From Micromonospora coriariae (GTDB lineage: Bacteria; Actinomycetota; Actinomycetes; Mycobacteriales; Micromonosporaceae): 64,000 bases of DNA. Of the stretch, positions 52,827 to 62,655 are shown piece after piece. The notes below the pieces were generated by a model. It was not told the origin of the DNA and searched no databases. It saw nothing but the letters and a program-made list of their open reading frames with translations. The position numbers and the translations under genes were made by a program. The number at the start of each line of letters is the position of its first letter. The first letter of the stretch is position 1. The stretch spans positions 6,324,001 to 6,388,000 of the forward strand of contig NZ_LT607412.1 of the NCBI RefSeq assembly GCF_900091455.1. The letters are read 5' to 3'.

Positions 52827-52947
52827 CGGTCCTCCCCCGGGTCGGCGCAGCTCACCAGTAGCAGAGTGCTACCCGAGCCGTACAACGGCGAAACAACGCC
52901 GTCGGACTCGCCACCGACCGGGAGAACGGGCACCCGCGGGGGCCGGG

Positions 52948-53688
52948 TCAGGTGTCGCGTTGCCGGGAGACCGTCCGGACCAGCCGCTCAGCCACCTCAC
53001 GCAGCGGGATGGCCAACGAGGACGCGGCGGTACGCAGGACCTCCAGCGCCTCGGCCGGCGGGCACCCGCGCTGCGTCATGATCACGCCGACGGCCTGGCC
53101 CACCACCCCCTCGTGCAGCAGCGCGGCGTCCCGCTCACCGGCGAGCGCGAGCTGGCGGCCCCGGTCCCGGACGGCGGCCAGCAGCAGGCCGGCGTGCTCG
53201 GCGAGCAGCATCGCGGTCAACTGGTGCTGCGGGGTGAGAAGGTTCGGCGCGGCGGCGTACAGGTTGATCGCCCCGATCACCTGGTCGTCGATGTCGACCG
53301 GCGCGGAGATCACGCCGCGGACCCCGAGGTCGCGGGCGCGCGCCGTCCAGGCCGGCCACCGTGGCTCCCCGGCCAGGTCGACGGCGAGGATCATCTCCCG
53401 GCGCCGGATCGCGCTCATCGCCGGTGAGTCGGGCCCGTGCCGCAGGTCGTCCAGGCCGGCGAGCCGCTCGTCGGAGGCGGCCACCCCGGCGGGCTCGCCC
53501 GCGCGCAGGGCGGTGAACCCGCACCAGCGCACGCCGGCGACCGCGTCCCGGGTGACCCGGACCAGCGCCAGCAGCCCCTCATCGAAATCGGTCAGGTTGA
53601 TCAGGCCGGCAGTCAGCTCGCGCAGCAGCGCGGCGGTCTCCAGCACACCGAGGCTCTGCAGCACCGGTTCCCGCGTATCCAGGTTCAC
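52948..53688 (-). CDS. GAF-ANTAR regulator
   Basis: This 246-residue protein has a GAF domain (about 15-170) and a C-terminal ANTAR RNA-binding domain (VVGQAVGVIMTQRGCPPAEALEVLRTAASSLAIPLREVAERLV). ANTAR domains bind paired hairpins in RNA leaders and prevent termination. The GAF part would sense a ligand, perhaps redox. GTG 53688 is preferred, with TGGAGG upstream. Another GTG lies at 53721. No paired ANTAR hairpins were noticed nearby. Confidence 0.88.
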   Translation of the reverse strand: MNLDTREPVLQSLGVLETAALLRELTAGLINLTDFDEGLLALVRVTRDAVAGVRWCGFTALRAGEPAGVAASDERLAGLDDLRHGPDSPAMSAIRRREMILAVDLAGEPRWPAWTARARDLGVRGVISAPVDIDDQVIGAINLYAAAPNLLTPQHQLTAMLLAEHAGLLLAAVRDRGRQLALAGERDAALLHEGVVGQAVGVIMTQRGCPPAEALEVLRTAASSLAIPLREVAERLVRTVSRQRDT

Positions 53689-53877
53689 CGGTCCGCAGCC
53701 TCCATACGCCTCCGCGCACACCCAGCGGGCATCGTCACCTGTGTCATCGTCTGCTCTCTCCCGACTGGACCGACCAGCCCTACTACCCTCGCAGACTCGG
53801 GTCGAAACGGCGTAAATCGGGGTCCCTGTCGCGCGTTCGCGCGACAGGGATCCCGAAAACCGCTGAGCCGGCGCGGG

Positions 53878-56169
53878 TCAGCGCGGAGCGCCGCTGAGCC
53901 GCCGCCCGATCGCCGCGATCAGCCGATCGAGCTCGGAGCCGAACGGGTTGTCGTGCACCAGGTACGTCCAGGTGGCGGTCGGCCGGACCAGGGTGCCGTC
54001 GTCCGGGTCCCAGTCCTCGTCAAATTCGGTCTCGGCGAACGTGGCGAGGGTGCGGGCCTCGATCTCCGGGACGAGGTTGTTGAACGCCGGCACCGCGGCC
54101 CGGTGGAACTCGTCCAGCGGGTCGAGCCGGCCCAGCGCGCGCAGATGCACGCCCTCACGGACCTCGGACAGCTCGGCCAGGTGCTCGGCCCAGAGCCGGT
54201 CCAGGTGATACAGCGCGATCGACCGGGCCGCCCTGGCGAGCAGGTCCTCGTCCATCTCGCCGGCCTTCTCGGGCATCTTGTCCAGCAGCATCAGCGCGGC
54301 CACGTCGCTGGTCAGCAGCCGCTCCCGGCGCAGGGCGAGGGCCTTGCGCTGCTGCTCGATCACCACGCTGTAGCGCCACGTGTTGCGGTGGATCTCGTGG
54401 TTGACGCCCTCGGCGACCCGCTGGGCGTGCTCCACCGCGTAGTCCACCTGGTCGTCGGTGACCAGGCCGTCCGCGTTCATCCGCGGCGACGCCGGAATAG
54501 CGTCGGCGGCGTGCCGGGTGACCAGGTCGTCCTCCAGGCTGACGAAGAAGACCGAGCCGCCCGGGTCGCCCTGCCGGCCGGCCCGGCCGCGCAGTTGGTC
54601 GTCCACCCGGCGGCTGTCGTGCCGGCCGCTGCCGATCACGTAGAGACCGCCCAGCTCGGCCACCCGCTCCTGGTCGGCCTGGTCGCTGCCGCCGAGCCGG
54701 ATGTCCACGCCCCGGCCGGCCATCTGGGTGGAGACCGTCACCGCGCCGTACGCGCCGGCCTCGGCGATGATCGCCGCTTCCTCGTCGTCGTTCTTGGCGT
54801 TCAGCACCACGCAGGGCACCCCGGCCGCGTTCAGCCCGGCGGCCAGCCCCTCGGACTCCTTGACGTCCAGCGTGCCGACCAGCACCGGCCGCCCCGCCTC
54901 GTGGCAGCGGCGGATCTCGTCGATCAGCGCCTCGTCCTTCTCCGCCCGGGTGGCGTAGATCCGGTCCGGCTCGTCCTCGCGCACGCACGGGGTGTTCGGC
55001 GGGATCACCGCCACCTCGAGGCCGAAGAACTCCCGCAGCTGGTCGCCGACCAGCACCGCGGTGGCGGTCATCCCGCAGACCTTCGGGTAGAGCGCGATGT
55101 ACGCCTGCATCGCGATGGTGCCCAGCACCTCGCCCTCGGCGGTGGCGTCCAGGCCTTCCTTGGCCTCGACCGCCGCCTGGAGCCCGTCCGGCCAGCGGCG
55201 GCGCTGGGCCACCCGGCCGCGCATCTCGTCGATCAGCTCGACCGAGCCGTCCCGGACGATGTAGTCCACGTCGCGGTGCAGCAGGGCGTGCGCGTGCAGC
55301 GCCACGTTGACCGCGGAGAGCTGCGCGACGTGCTCCTCGTCGTACAGGTCGATGCCGAGCTTGGCCTCGACGGCGGCCAGGCCGGCGGCGGTGAACGCCA
55401 CGCTGCGCCCGTCCTCGGGGATCGTGTAGTGCTTGCCGCTGCGCAGCCCGCGCACCAGCGCGGCGGCGGCGTGCACCGGGTCCTGCTCGCCCGGCACCGA
55501 GCCGGCGAGGACCATCGGCACACGGGCCTCGTCGATCATGATCGAGTCGGCCTCGTCCACGATCGCGGTGGCCAGCGGCGGCTGCACCCGGTCGGCCACG
55601 TCGGTGACCAGTTGGTCGCGCAGATAGTCGAAGCCCGCCTCGCTGACCGAGACGTAGGTGACGTCGCAGCCGTACGCGTCGCGCCGCTCCTGGGGGGTGG
55701 AGGCCTCGTTGACCCAGCCGACGGTCAGGCCGAGCAGGGTGTAGACCGGCTCCATCCACAGGGCGTCGCGGCGGGCCAGGTAGTCGTTGACGGTGAGCAC
55801 GTGCACCGGCCCGTTTCCGAGCCGGACGTGCCCGTACGCGGCGATCGTGGCGGTCAGGGTCTTGCCCTCACCGGTGGCCATCTCGGCGACCTTGCCGGAC
55901 AGCAGCGACATCGCGCCGAGCAGCTGCACGTCGTACGGCCGCTGGTCGAGGCCGCGGCGGGCGGCCTCCCGGCCGACCGCGCAGATCTCCTCGTAGTCGG
56001 TCGCCGCGCCGGCGGCCTCGGTCAACTCGGCGTCGTCCAGCGCGGCGAGGTCATCCTCACGCGCCTCGATCGCCGGCAGCAGCTTCTCCAGCGGAGCAAG
56101 ATCCACCGTCGAGCCCGGGCGCTGGAGGAACCGGCGGAACTTGCTCTTGAACCGTTGCGACACACCCAT
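53878..56169 (-). CDS. secA2: Accessory preprotein translocase ATPase SecA2
   Basis: This 763-residue SecA-family ATPase has the Walker A ATGEGKT at 98-104, DEAD-type IVDEADSIMIDEAR near 214, TVSTQMAGRGVDIRLGG and DQLRGRAGRQGDPG. It lacks the C-terminal zinc tail and linker of SecA1 and is shorter than SecA1 (about 900 or more residues), the normal form of actinobacterial SecA2. It exports a subset of proteins together with SecYEG. ATG 56169 is used; the TTG three codons upstream lacks support. It is monocistronic by spacing. Confidence 0.92.
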   Translation of the reverse strand: MGVSQRFKSKFRRFLQRPGSTVDLAPLEKLLPAIEAREDDLAALDDAELTEAAGAATDYEEICAVGREAARRGLDQRPYDVQLLGAMSLLSGKVAEMATGEGKTLTATIAAYGHVRLGNGPVHVLTVNDYLARRDALWMEPVYTLLGLTVGWVNEASTPQERRDAYGCDVTYVSVSEAGFDYLRDQLVTDVADRVQPPLATAIVDEADSIMIDEARVPMVLAGSVPGEQDPVHAAAALVRGLRSGKHYTIPEDGRSVAFTAAGLAAVEAKLGIDLYDEEHVAQLSAVNVALHAHALLHRDVDYIVRDGSVELIDEMRGRVAQRRRWPDGLQAAVEAKEGLDATAEGEVLGTIAMQAYIALYPKVCGMTATAVLVGDQLREFFGLEVAVIPPNTPCVREDEPDRIYATRAEKDEALIDEIRRCHEAGRPVLVGTLDVKESEGLAAGLNAAGVPCVVLNAKNDDEEAAIIAEAGAYGAVTVSTQMAGRGVDIRLGGSDQADQERVAELGGLYVIGSGRHDSRRVDDQLRGRAGRQGDPGGSVFFVSLEDDLVTRHAADAIPASPRMNADGLVTDDQVDYAVEHAQRVAEGVNHEIHRNTWRYSVVIEQQRKALALRRERLLTSDVAALMLLDKMPEKAGEMDEDLLARAARSIALYHLDRLWAEHLAELSEVREGVHLRALGRLDPLDEFHRAAVPAFNNLVPEIEARTLATFAETEFDEDWDPDDGTLVRPTATWTYLVHDNPFGSELDRLIAAIGRRLSGAPR

Positions 56170-56255
56170 GAGCGGCAACGGTACGCGATTCGCGCCGGCT
56201 TTTGCCGCCCGGCCGCCCGGCCACCGGGCGGCATGTCGGAGCCGACGCCGCCGGG

Positions 56256-58007
56256 TCAGCCGACCAGCAGCTGATGGGTGGCCAGCTCCCGGTAGAGCGG
56301 GTCGGTGGCGGTCAGCTCGGCGTGGGTGCCCACGGCCACGACGCGACCGCCGTCGAGGACGACGATCTGGTCGGCGTCGACCACGGTGGCGAGCCGGTGC
56401 GCCACGATCAACAGTGTCCGGCGGACGGCCACCGCGTCGATGGCGCGGCGCAGCGCGACCTCGTTGCGCGCGTCGAGGTTGCTGGTCGGCTCGTCGAGCA
56501 GCAGCACCGGCGGGCCGGCCAGCAGCGCCCGGGCGATGGCCAGCCGCTGCCGTTCACCCCCGGAGAGCAGGACGCCACCCTCCCCCACCTGAACCTCGAG
56601 GCCCAGCGGGGACCGGTGCGCCAGATGAGCGAGGTTGACCTTGTCGAGGACCTCGTGCAGTCGGTCGTCGGTGGCGTCCGGGGTGGTGATCAGCAGATTC
56701 TCCCGCAGCGTTCCCGCCAGCACCGGGGCCTCCTGCTCGACGTAGCCGAGTTGGGCCCGCAGCACGTCGCGGGGCAGCTCCCGTACGTCCGTGCCGTCCA
56801 GCCGGACCGCACCGGAGCTCACCTCGTAGAAGCGCTCGACCAGGGCCAGCAGGGTCGACTTGCCGGCGCCGGACGGACCCACCAGGGCGGTGCGGGTGCC
56901 GGCCGGCACCGCGAAGCTCACCTCGTGCAGCACCGCTTCGCCGCCCGGGTAGCCGAAGCCCACCCGATCGAACTCGATCATCGGGGCGGGGCGGCGCGGG
57001 GTCGTCGTCACGCCGGTTTCCACCGGCCGGTCCGCCCCGCCCTCCGCCGGCACCGTCAGGATCTCCTCGATCCGCTGCAACGCGCCAAGGCCGGTCTGCA
57101 ACTGGGTGTACGCGCGCAACACCTGGGCCAGCGGCAGGGCCAGGAAGAACAGGTACATGACGAAGGCGACCAGGTCGCCGACGGTGATCGCGCCGGCGGC
57201 CACCCGGGCCCCGCCGATGCCGAGCACCAGCAGGAAGGCGCCCTGCACGGTGACCGAGCCGATCGGACCGACCACCGCCTGCACCCGGGCCACCCGCAAC
57301 CCCGCCTCGTACGCCGCCCGGGCACTGCCGGTGACGATCTCCGCCTCCCGGGCCTCGGCCCGGCTGGCCCGGATGGTCCGGGCCGCCGAGATGGCCCGCT
57401 CCACCGCCGACGTCATCTCGCCGATCCGTTCCTGGGCGGCACGGGCCAGCGCCCGGACCCGCCGGGCGAAGGTGGCCGCGAAGCCCAGCCCCAGCCCCAC
57501 ACCGAGCAGGGTGACGCCGAACAGCAGCGGGTCGAGCAGCACCATCGCCGTGCCCGCGCCGACCACCATGACCGCCCCGGTGACCGTCTCGAACAAGCCG
57601 GAGGTGACCACCGCGCGCAGCAGGGTGGTGTCCGAACCCACCCGGGAGAGCAGGTCGCCGGTGCGCCGGCGGTCGTACTCGGCGATCGGCAGCCGCAGCA
57701 GGTGCCCGGCCAGCCGCCGCCGGGTGCCCAGCACCAGCCCCTCGGCGGTGCGCTGCAGCAGGTAGTCACGCAGCCCGCCGATCGCCGCGCCGAGCACCAC
57801 CAGCACCACCAGCACCGCCACCAGCTCGGTCACCGCGCCGCCGGCGCCCACCCGGTCGAGCACCGACCGGGTGAGCAGCGGCTGGGCGAGCGAAGCCGCC
57901 GCGCCGGCCAGCGACAGGGCGCCCACCACGGCGAGCGTGCCGCGGTGCGCACGCAGGTACGGCAGCAGCGCGGCCAGACCGACGGGCCGGGCGTCAGGGG
58001 TGCTCAT
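56256..58007 (-). CDS. ABC exporter (fused membrane and ATPase domains)
   Basis: This 583-residue half-transporter has a six-helix membrane domain (about 20-300, including the QPLLTRSVLDRVG loop) and a nucleotide-binding domain (about 335-580) with GPSGAGKST, LSGGERQRLAIARALL, LLLDEPTSNLD and the His loop IVAHRLAT. All catalytic motifs are intact. It works as a homodimer exporting a lipid, drug or peptide of unknown identity. ATG 58007 is used. The gene is isolated. Confidence 0.93.
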   Translation of the reverse strand: MSTPDARPVGLAALLPYLRAHRGTLAVVGALSLAGAAASLAQPLLTRSVLDRVGAGGAVTELVAVLVVLVVLGAAIGGLRDYLLQRTAEGLVLGTRRRLAGHLLRLPIAEYDRRRTGDLLSRVGSDTTLLRAVVTSGLFETVTGAVMVVGAGTAMVLLDPLLFGVTLLGVGLGLGFAATFARRVRALARAAQERIGEMTSAVERAISAARTIRASRAEAREAEIVTGSARAAYEAGLRVARVQAVVGPIGSVTVQGAFLLVLGIGGARVAAGAITVGDLVAFVMYLFFLALPLAQVLRAYTQLQTGLGALQRIEEILTVPAEGGADRPVETGVTTTPRRPAPMIEFDRVGFGYPGGEAVLHEVSFAVPAGTRTALVGPSGAGKSTLLALVERFYEVSSGAVRLDGTDVRELPRDVLRAQLGYVEQEAPVLAGTLRENLLITTPDATDDRLHEVLDKVNLAHLAHRSPLGLEVQVGEGGVLLSGGERQRLAIARALLAGPPVLLLDEPTSNLDARNEVALRRAIDAVAVRRTLLIVAHRLATVVDADQIVVLDGGRVVAVGTHAELTATDPLYRELATHQLLVG

Positions 58008-58059
58008 GGCGGGAACGGTAGCCCGCCCGATCACCCGGAGAGCCCGCTCCGACGCCGGA

Positions 58060-59148
58060 TCAGCCGGTCAGCACCACCTGAAGCTCGTGGCGGCGGCGCT
58101 CGGCCAGGTCGGTGAGCAGGGCGGGCGCCTCGTCGAACGGCACCACCGCCGAGATCAGGTGCTTGCGGATCACATCCCCGTACGTCCGGAGCAGGTCGAT
58201 GGTCTCGGCGGAGAGCCGCTCCCGGTCCCAGGTGGGCGCGAGCCCGCGCGGCACCCGACCGATCTGCGCGCAGCGCAGTGACAGCCCGTTGTGGTGGAAC
58301 TCCTCGCCGAACCGGACCGCGTCCGCGCCGCCCTGGTAGAAGGCGAGGTCGATCACGGTGCCCTGTGGCCGCAGCAGCCGCAGCGCGAGCTGCAACGCCC
58401 ACGCCTGCCCCCGGCACTGGAACACCACGTCGGCGCCGCGGTCGCCGGCGGTGTGCGCCCAGCGGGTCTTGAGCACCACCGCCGGGTCGTCCGAGCCCGG
58501 GTCGAGGGTTTCCAGGCCGAGCGCCTCGGCGATGTGCCGGCGCTGCGGGGTGGGGTCGAGCACCACCACCGAGGCGGCGCCGTGTCGCCGGGCGAACAGC
58601 GCGGTCAGCAGCGCCACCACCCCGGCGCCGACCACCGCGACGCGCCGGCCGCGTACCCCGTCGCCCAGCGAGCGGACGCCCGCGCCGTGCAGGTCGGCGG
58701 CGGCGTGCAGCAGACCGTTGGCGCAGATCGGGCCCATGTGCGCGACGTAGACGCCGAGCACCGGATCCAGGTCGTCGGGGAGCGGCACGAACCGCTCGGC
58801 GACCGGGTCGGCCAGCCAGCCGGTGCGGTGCCCGTAGGTCATCGCACCCACCGCGCCCACCGCGACCGCCGGGGTGGCGCTCTCCACCACCCGGCCGACC
58901 TGCATGTAGCCCAGCCGGGTCACCGGGTACGGGGTGCTCGCGCCGCCCGGTTGGAACAGCCCGAGGTCGGCGTTCCAGGTGACGTGCAGGTACGGGTTGG
59001 TGCCCTTGACGTAGCTCAGTTCGGTGCCGGCGGAGACGCCGCTGAACAGCGTCTCGACCCGGAAGGTGCCGGGGCGCGGCGGGGCGGGGTCCTGCTCGAC
59101 CAGCTCCACCCGGCCGGGGGCGGAGACCACCACGACCCGGTCACGCAT
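58060..59148 (-). CDS. Zinc-type alcohol dehydrogenase family protein
   Basis: This 362-residue medium-chain dehydrogenase has the NAD(P)-binding GAGVVALLTALFARRHGA fold at about 170-187 and DPTPQRRHIAEALG following. The usual GHE zinc motif is replaced (LGYMQVGRVVE), as in the sugar-type subfamily found next to Gfo/Idh oxidoreductases. The Gfo/Idh gene overlaps its start by eight bases, so the pair forms one operon, probably acting on a sugar or polyol. Confidence 0.85.
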   Translation of the reverse strand: MRDRVVVVSAPGRVELVEQDPAPPRPGTFRVETLFSGVSAGTELSYVKGTNPYLHVTWNADLGLFQPGGASTPYPVTRLGYMQVGRVVESATPAVAVGAVGAMTYGHRTGWLADPVAERFVPLPDDLDPVLGVYVAHMGPICANGLLHAAADLHGAGVRSLGDGVRGRRVAVVGAGVVALLTALFARRHGAASVVVLDPTPQRRHIAEALGLETLDPGSDDPAVVLKTRWAHTAGDRGADVVFQCRGQAWALQLALRLLRPQGTVIDLAFYQGGADAVRFGEEFHHNGLSLRCAQIGRVPRGLAPTWDRERLSAETIDLLRTYGDVIRKHLISAVVPFDEAPALLTDLAERRRHELQVVLTG

Positions 59149-60151
59149 CGACTGTCACTCCGGTGGCGAGCACCGCCGGCCCGGCGGGTGTGGTGAGCCG
59201 CACGGTCTCGCCGGTGCGGGCCGAGTCGGCCACCGCCAGGGCCAGCCGCTGGGTGCCCAGCGCTTCGGCGTACGGGACGCGCACGTCGTCGCCGATGCCG
59301 CGCACCGCGTCGATGAAGGCGCGGTCGACCGCCACCCGGGCGGCCTCCGGGTCGGCCGGCAGGTGTCGCTCACCGTCGGTGTCGCGGATCAGCAGGCCGT
59401 CCTCGGTGATCGACAGGACCAGCCCGTCGGCGAGGATCTCCAGCCCGGCGCGGTGCTTCCAGCCCAGCACGCAGGCCGCGCTGAGCGTGCCGACCGCGCC
59501 GCCGGCGAAGCGCAGCGCGGCGGTGGTGACCGAGTCGATGTCGGCGCCGTCCACCGGCGGCGGCGTGCCGTTGCCGTACGCGGTGACCTCGGTGACCTCC
59601 CCGACCAGCGCGCGGATCAGGTCCAGCACGTGCGCGGCCTGCTCGACGACCGGCCCGCCGGAGGCGTCCCGCCGCGACCACCAGGCCACCGGCGGCACCT
59701 TGTCCAGCCAGGAGCCGCTGACCATCCGTACCGGACGGTCGGCGAGCAGCTCGCGGGCCTGGTCGAGCACGCTCAGGTAGCGCCAGTGGTGTCCGACGGC
59801 GGTACGCAGCCCACGCCGGGCGATCAGGCCGGCGATCCGCTCGGCGGTGACCAGGTCGACCGCGACGGGCTTCTCCACGAACATCGGCACACCGGCGTCG
59901 ATCACCGCCTCCTCGGCCGGGCCGTGCGCGAACGGTGGCACGCAGACGTACACTGCGTCCGGACCGGCGGCCAGCAGCTCGGCGACGTCCGCGCAGGCCC
60001 GTCCGCCGTGCTGCGCGACCAGCGCCGACGCCGCCTGCGGGGCCACGTCGGTCACGCCGATCAGTTCGACGTCATCGAACCCGGCGAGCACGCGGGCGTG
60101 CCGCTGTGCCACTCCGCCGGCGCCCACCAGACCCACCCGGCATCCACGCAT
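59141..60151 (-). CDS. Gfo/Idh/MocA family oxidoreductase
   Basis: This 336-residue NAD(P)-dependent sugar oxidoreductase has the Rossmann motif VGLVGAGGVAQRH at residue 6, the catalytic-lysine motif VEKPVAVD near 92-99 and the second motif AVGHHWRY near 118. The C-terminal sheet follows. Its stop overlaps the start of the dehydrogenase gene. It is divergent from the glucosyltransferase genes, with a 196-bp gap. The substrate is not known. Confidence 0.9.
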   Translation of the reverse strand: MRGCRVGLVGAGGVAQRHARVLAGFDDVELIGVTDVAPQAASALVAQHGGRACADVAELLAAGPDAVYVCVPPFAHGPAEEAVIDAGVPMFVEKPVAVDLVTAERIAGLIARRGLRTAVGHHWRYLSVLDQARELLADRPVRMVSGSWLDKVPPVAWWSRRDASGGPVVEQAAHVLDLIRALVGEVTEVTAYGNGTPPPVDGADIDSVTTAALRFAGGAVGTLSAACVLGWKHRAGLEILADGLVLSITEDGLLIRDTDGERHLPADPEAARVAVDRAFIDAVRGIGDDVRVPYAEALGTQRLALAVADSARTGETVRLTTPAGPAVLATGVTVDA

Positions 60152-60347
60152 TCGACAAGCCCCTTCGAGAAGGTTTCATCTCTCCGATGGGAGCAGTCCC
60201 CCGGGGTGAGCGCAATCAAACGTTCATCCCCCGGGAACGCGGCCAGGTCACCCTGTGATCAAGCTGTTTGCTGGAGGCGGTTAGCGCATGGTGGGGAATG
60301 GGAACAACCAATCTCGGTTTTCCGCCCACGATTTCGGAGGGGTGCCC

Positions 60348-61364
60348 GTGCGGGATACGACATCGAGCGTGTCACCGGTGGTGGAGGCGTGGGCCACGTA
60401 CCGGACGACATCGGCGGCGGCTTGGCCGGCACGCCGGCTGCTGCGTGCCAAGGGGGGCAGCCGGGTCAGCGTCGTGCTGCCGGCGCACAACGAGGAGGCC
60501 ACGGTCGGCGCGATCGTGGCGACCATCCGGGAGCACCTGATGGATCGGGTCGCCCTGGTCGACGAGCTGATCGTGGTGGACTCACGATCGACCGACCGCA
60601 CCGCGCAGGTGGCCCGGGCCGCCGGGGCGGAGGTGGTCAGCCAGGACGAGATGACCCGGGGGCTGCCTCGGCTCACCGGCAAGGGCGATGCGCTCTGGGC
60701 CGGCCTGGCCGCCGCGGAGGGGGACGTGGTGGCGTTCATCGACGCCGACCTGCGGGAGTTCCGGCCGCACTTCGTCAGCGGGCTGCTCGGCCCACTGCTG
60801 ACCGACCCGTCCGTGGAATTCGTGAAGGGCTTCTACCACCGTCCTCTGGTGGGTACCGCCAGCGTGGAGCAGGACGGCGGCGGTCGGGTGACCGAGTTGC
60901 TGGCGCGACCGCTGCTCAACCTCTTCTGGCCCGAGCTGGCCGGGTTCGTGCAGCCGCTCGCCGGCGAGTACGCCGGCCGGCGGGAGGTGCTGGCCCAGGT
61001 GCCGTTCGTCTCCGGGTACGGCGTGGAGACGGCGATGCTGATCGACCTGCTCGACCTGGTTGGCCTGGACGCGTTGGCGCAGGTCGACCTCGGCGAACGC
61101 AAGCACCGGCACCAGGACACGGCGGCGCTCGGCCGGATGTCGGCACAGATCATGCTGACCGCCTGGGCCCGGTTGCAACGGCGTGGCTGGGCGTACCCCG
61201 GCATGTCACCGGAGGTGCTGCTGACCCAGTTCCGCCGCGGCGGCTCCGACGCGCTGCCGAACCTCGACCGCGAGATCGTGGTCAGCGACGTGTCCATCGA
61301 AGAGCGCCCGCCGCTGGCCGAGCTGCGCCACCGGGTGCCCCGCCGACGGGTGGCCGCGGCGTGA
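60348..61364 (+). CDS. gpgS: Glucosyl-3-phosphoglycerate synthase-like glycosyltransferase
   Basis: This 338-residue GT81-like enzyme probably joins glucose from a nucleotide sugar to 3-phosphoglycerate. The visible motifs are VVLPAHNEEATVGAIV, LIVVDSRSTDRTAQVARAAGAEV, the metal-binding DADL, and the signature PFVSGYGVETAMLIDLLD with LGERKHRHQD near the C-terminus. GTG 60348 is chosen for the GGAGGGG at 60336-60342. ATG 60288 is in frame but has no such site. It is coupled to the GT4 gene 50 bp downstream. Confidence 0.85.
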   Translation: MRDTTSSVSPVVEAWATYRTTSAAAWPARRLLRAKGGSRVSVVLPAHNEEATVGAIVATIREHLMDRVALVDELIVVDSRSTDRTAQVARAAGAEVVSQDEMTRGLPRLTGKGDALWAGLAAAEGDVVAFIDADLREFRPHFVSGLLGPLLTDPSVEFVKGFYHRPLVGTASVEQDGGGRVTELLARPLLNLFWPELAGFVQPLAGEYAGRREVLAQVPFVSGYGVETAMLIDLLDLVGLDALAQVDLGERKHRHQDTAALGRMSAQIMLTAWARLQRRGWAYPGMSPEVLLTQFRRGGSDALPNLDREIVVSDVSIEERPPLAELRHRVPRRRVAAA

Positions 61365-61413
61365 GGGCCCGGGCGCTCGCGTCGGGCGCCACCGCACGGG
61401 AGGGCCGGGCCCG

Positions 61414-62571
61414 ATGAGCCTCACCGTGCTGATGAACGCCGGCCCGTGGCTGTCCGTGCCGCCGCCGGGCTACGGCGGCATCGAGAACGTGATCGCCACG
61501 TTGGTGCCGGAGCTTCGGCGTCTCGGCGTACGGGTGGTGCTCGCCTCGGTGGAGAGCAGCACCCTGCCGGTGGACGAGAAGGTGTCGGTCTTTTCCGAAG
61601 GGCAGTTCGCCTCGCTTCAGCGGCCGTACAACCAGGTCTGTGGAATCGCGCAGGCGCACCTGGCCGGGGTGGTGCGCGAGCTGCGCGCCCGCGACGACAT
61701 CGACCTGGTGCACGACCACGTGGAGGCGGTCGGGCTGGCCACCCTCGCGGCGATGGGACCGACCGGCCCGCCGACCCTGCACACCCTGCACTGGGACCTG
61801 GCCAAGCACCCCGCGCTCTACGGCAGCCTGGACGGCGGCGGGCGGGTCCGGGTCAACGGCGTGTCCGCGTCCCAGCTGGACCGGGCCCCTCGGGCGCTAC
61901 GGGAGCACTCGGTGGGGCACGTGCACCTGTCCACCCCGCTGGCCGTGGACGCCGACCGGCGGTCCCGCCCCGAGAAGGGCGAGCACCTGCTCATCCTCGG
62001 CCGGATCAACCCGGGCAAGGGGCAGGACGTGGGCGCCCGGCTCGCCCATCAGGTGGGTTTCCCGTTGGTGCTGGCCGGACCCGTCGGCCCCTATCACCGT
62101 CCGGCCGAGCTGGCCGCGGCCGGCGATGAGGCCCGGCAGAACCCGGACGTGCGGTTCTTCCTCGACGAGGTGGCGCCGCACGTCGACGGCGACCTGGTCC
62201 GCTGGGTCGGCACCGTGGCCGGTCAGGAGCGTGACGACCTGCTCGCCAGCGCCCGCGCGTCGCTGTTTCCGCTGCGCTGGGAGGAGCCGGGCGGCACGGC
62301 GGTGGTCGAGTCGCTCGCCCTGGGCACGCCGGTGGTGGCGACCACCCGGGGGTGCCTGCCGGAGCTCATCGAGCACGGTCGCACCGGGCTGCTCACCGCC
62401 AATGAGGAGGAGCTGGGTGAGCTGGTGCTGGCCGCCGAACTGCTCGACGTCGACGAGTGCCGTCGGGTGGCCGCGCAGCGGTTCACCCCTGCGGTGATGG
62501 CTCAGCGGTACGTCGAGCTGTATCAGCGGGTTCGCCAGCTGGCCAGCGTGCCGCGCCTGCAACCGGTCTGA
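61414..62571 (+). CDS. GT4-type glycosyltransferase
   Basis: This is a 385-residue GT-B enzyme with two Rossmann domains. The N-terminal PPPGYGGIENVIATLVPELRRLGVRV is the usual acceptor-side start. The C-terminal donor site includes ILGRINPGKGQDVG, a FFLDEVAP segment and the EX7E-like FPLRWEEPGGTAVVESLALGTPVV. Donor and acceptor sugars are unknown. It follows the glucosyl-3-phosphoglycerate synthase gene and may extend its product or act in the same glycolipid pathway. Confidence 0.85.
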   Translation: MSLTVLMNAGPWLSVPPPGYGGIENVIATLVPELRRLGVRVVLASVESSTLPVDEKVSVFSEGQFASLQRPYNQVCGIAQAHLAGVVRELRARDDIDLVHDHVEAVGLATLAAMGPTGPPTLHTLHWDLAKHPALYGSLDGGGRVRVNGVSASQLDRAPRALREHSVGHVHLSTPLAVDADRRSRPEKGEHLLILGRINPGKGQDVGARLAHQVGFPLVLAGPVGPYHRPAELAAAGDEARQNPDVRFFLDEVAPHVDGDLVRWVGTVAGQERDDLLASARASLFPLRWEEPGGTAVVESLALGTPVVATTRGCLPELIEHGRTGLLTANEEELGELVLAAELLDVDECRRVAAQRFTPAVMAQRYVELYQRVRQLASVPRLQPV

Positions 62572-62655
62572 CCGGCGTCGCCGCCGACGGGTTTGCGGTC
62601 GGCGGCGACGGGTAGCCCGCAGCGCTCACGCCCGCCGCGCAGCGAGGAGTCGGTG

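Noticed and set aside
53437..56274. Long plus-strand open frame opposite secA2 and the GAF-ANTAR gene
   Set aside because: It crosses two real minus-strand genes and has no recognisable domain. It is an antisense artefact of high GC.
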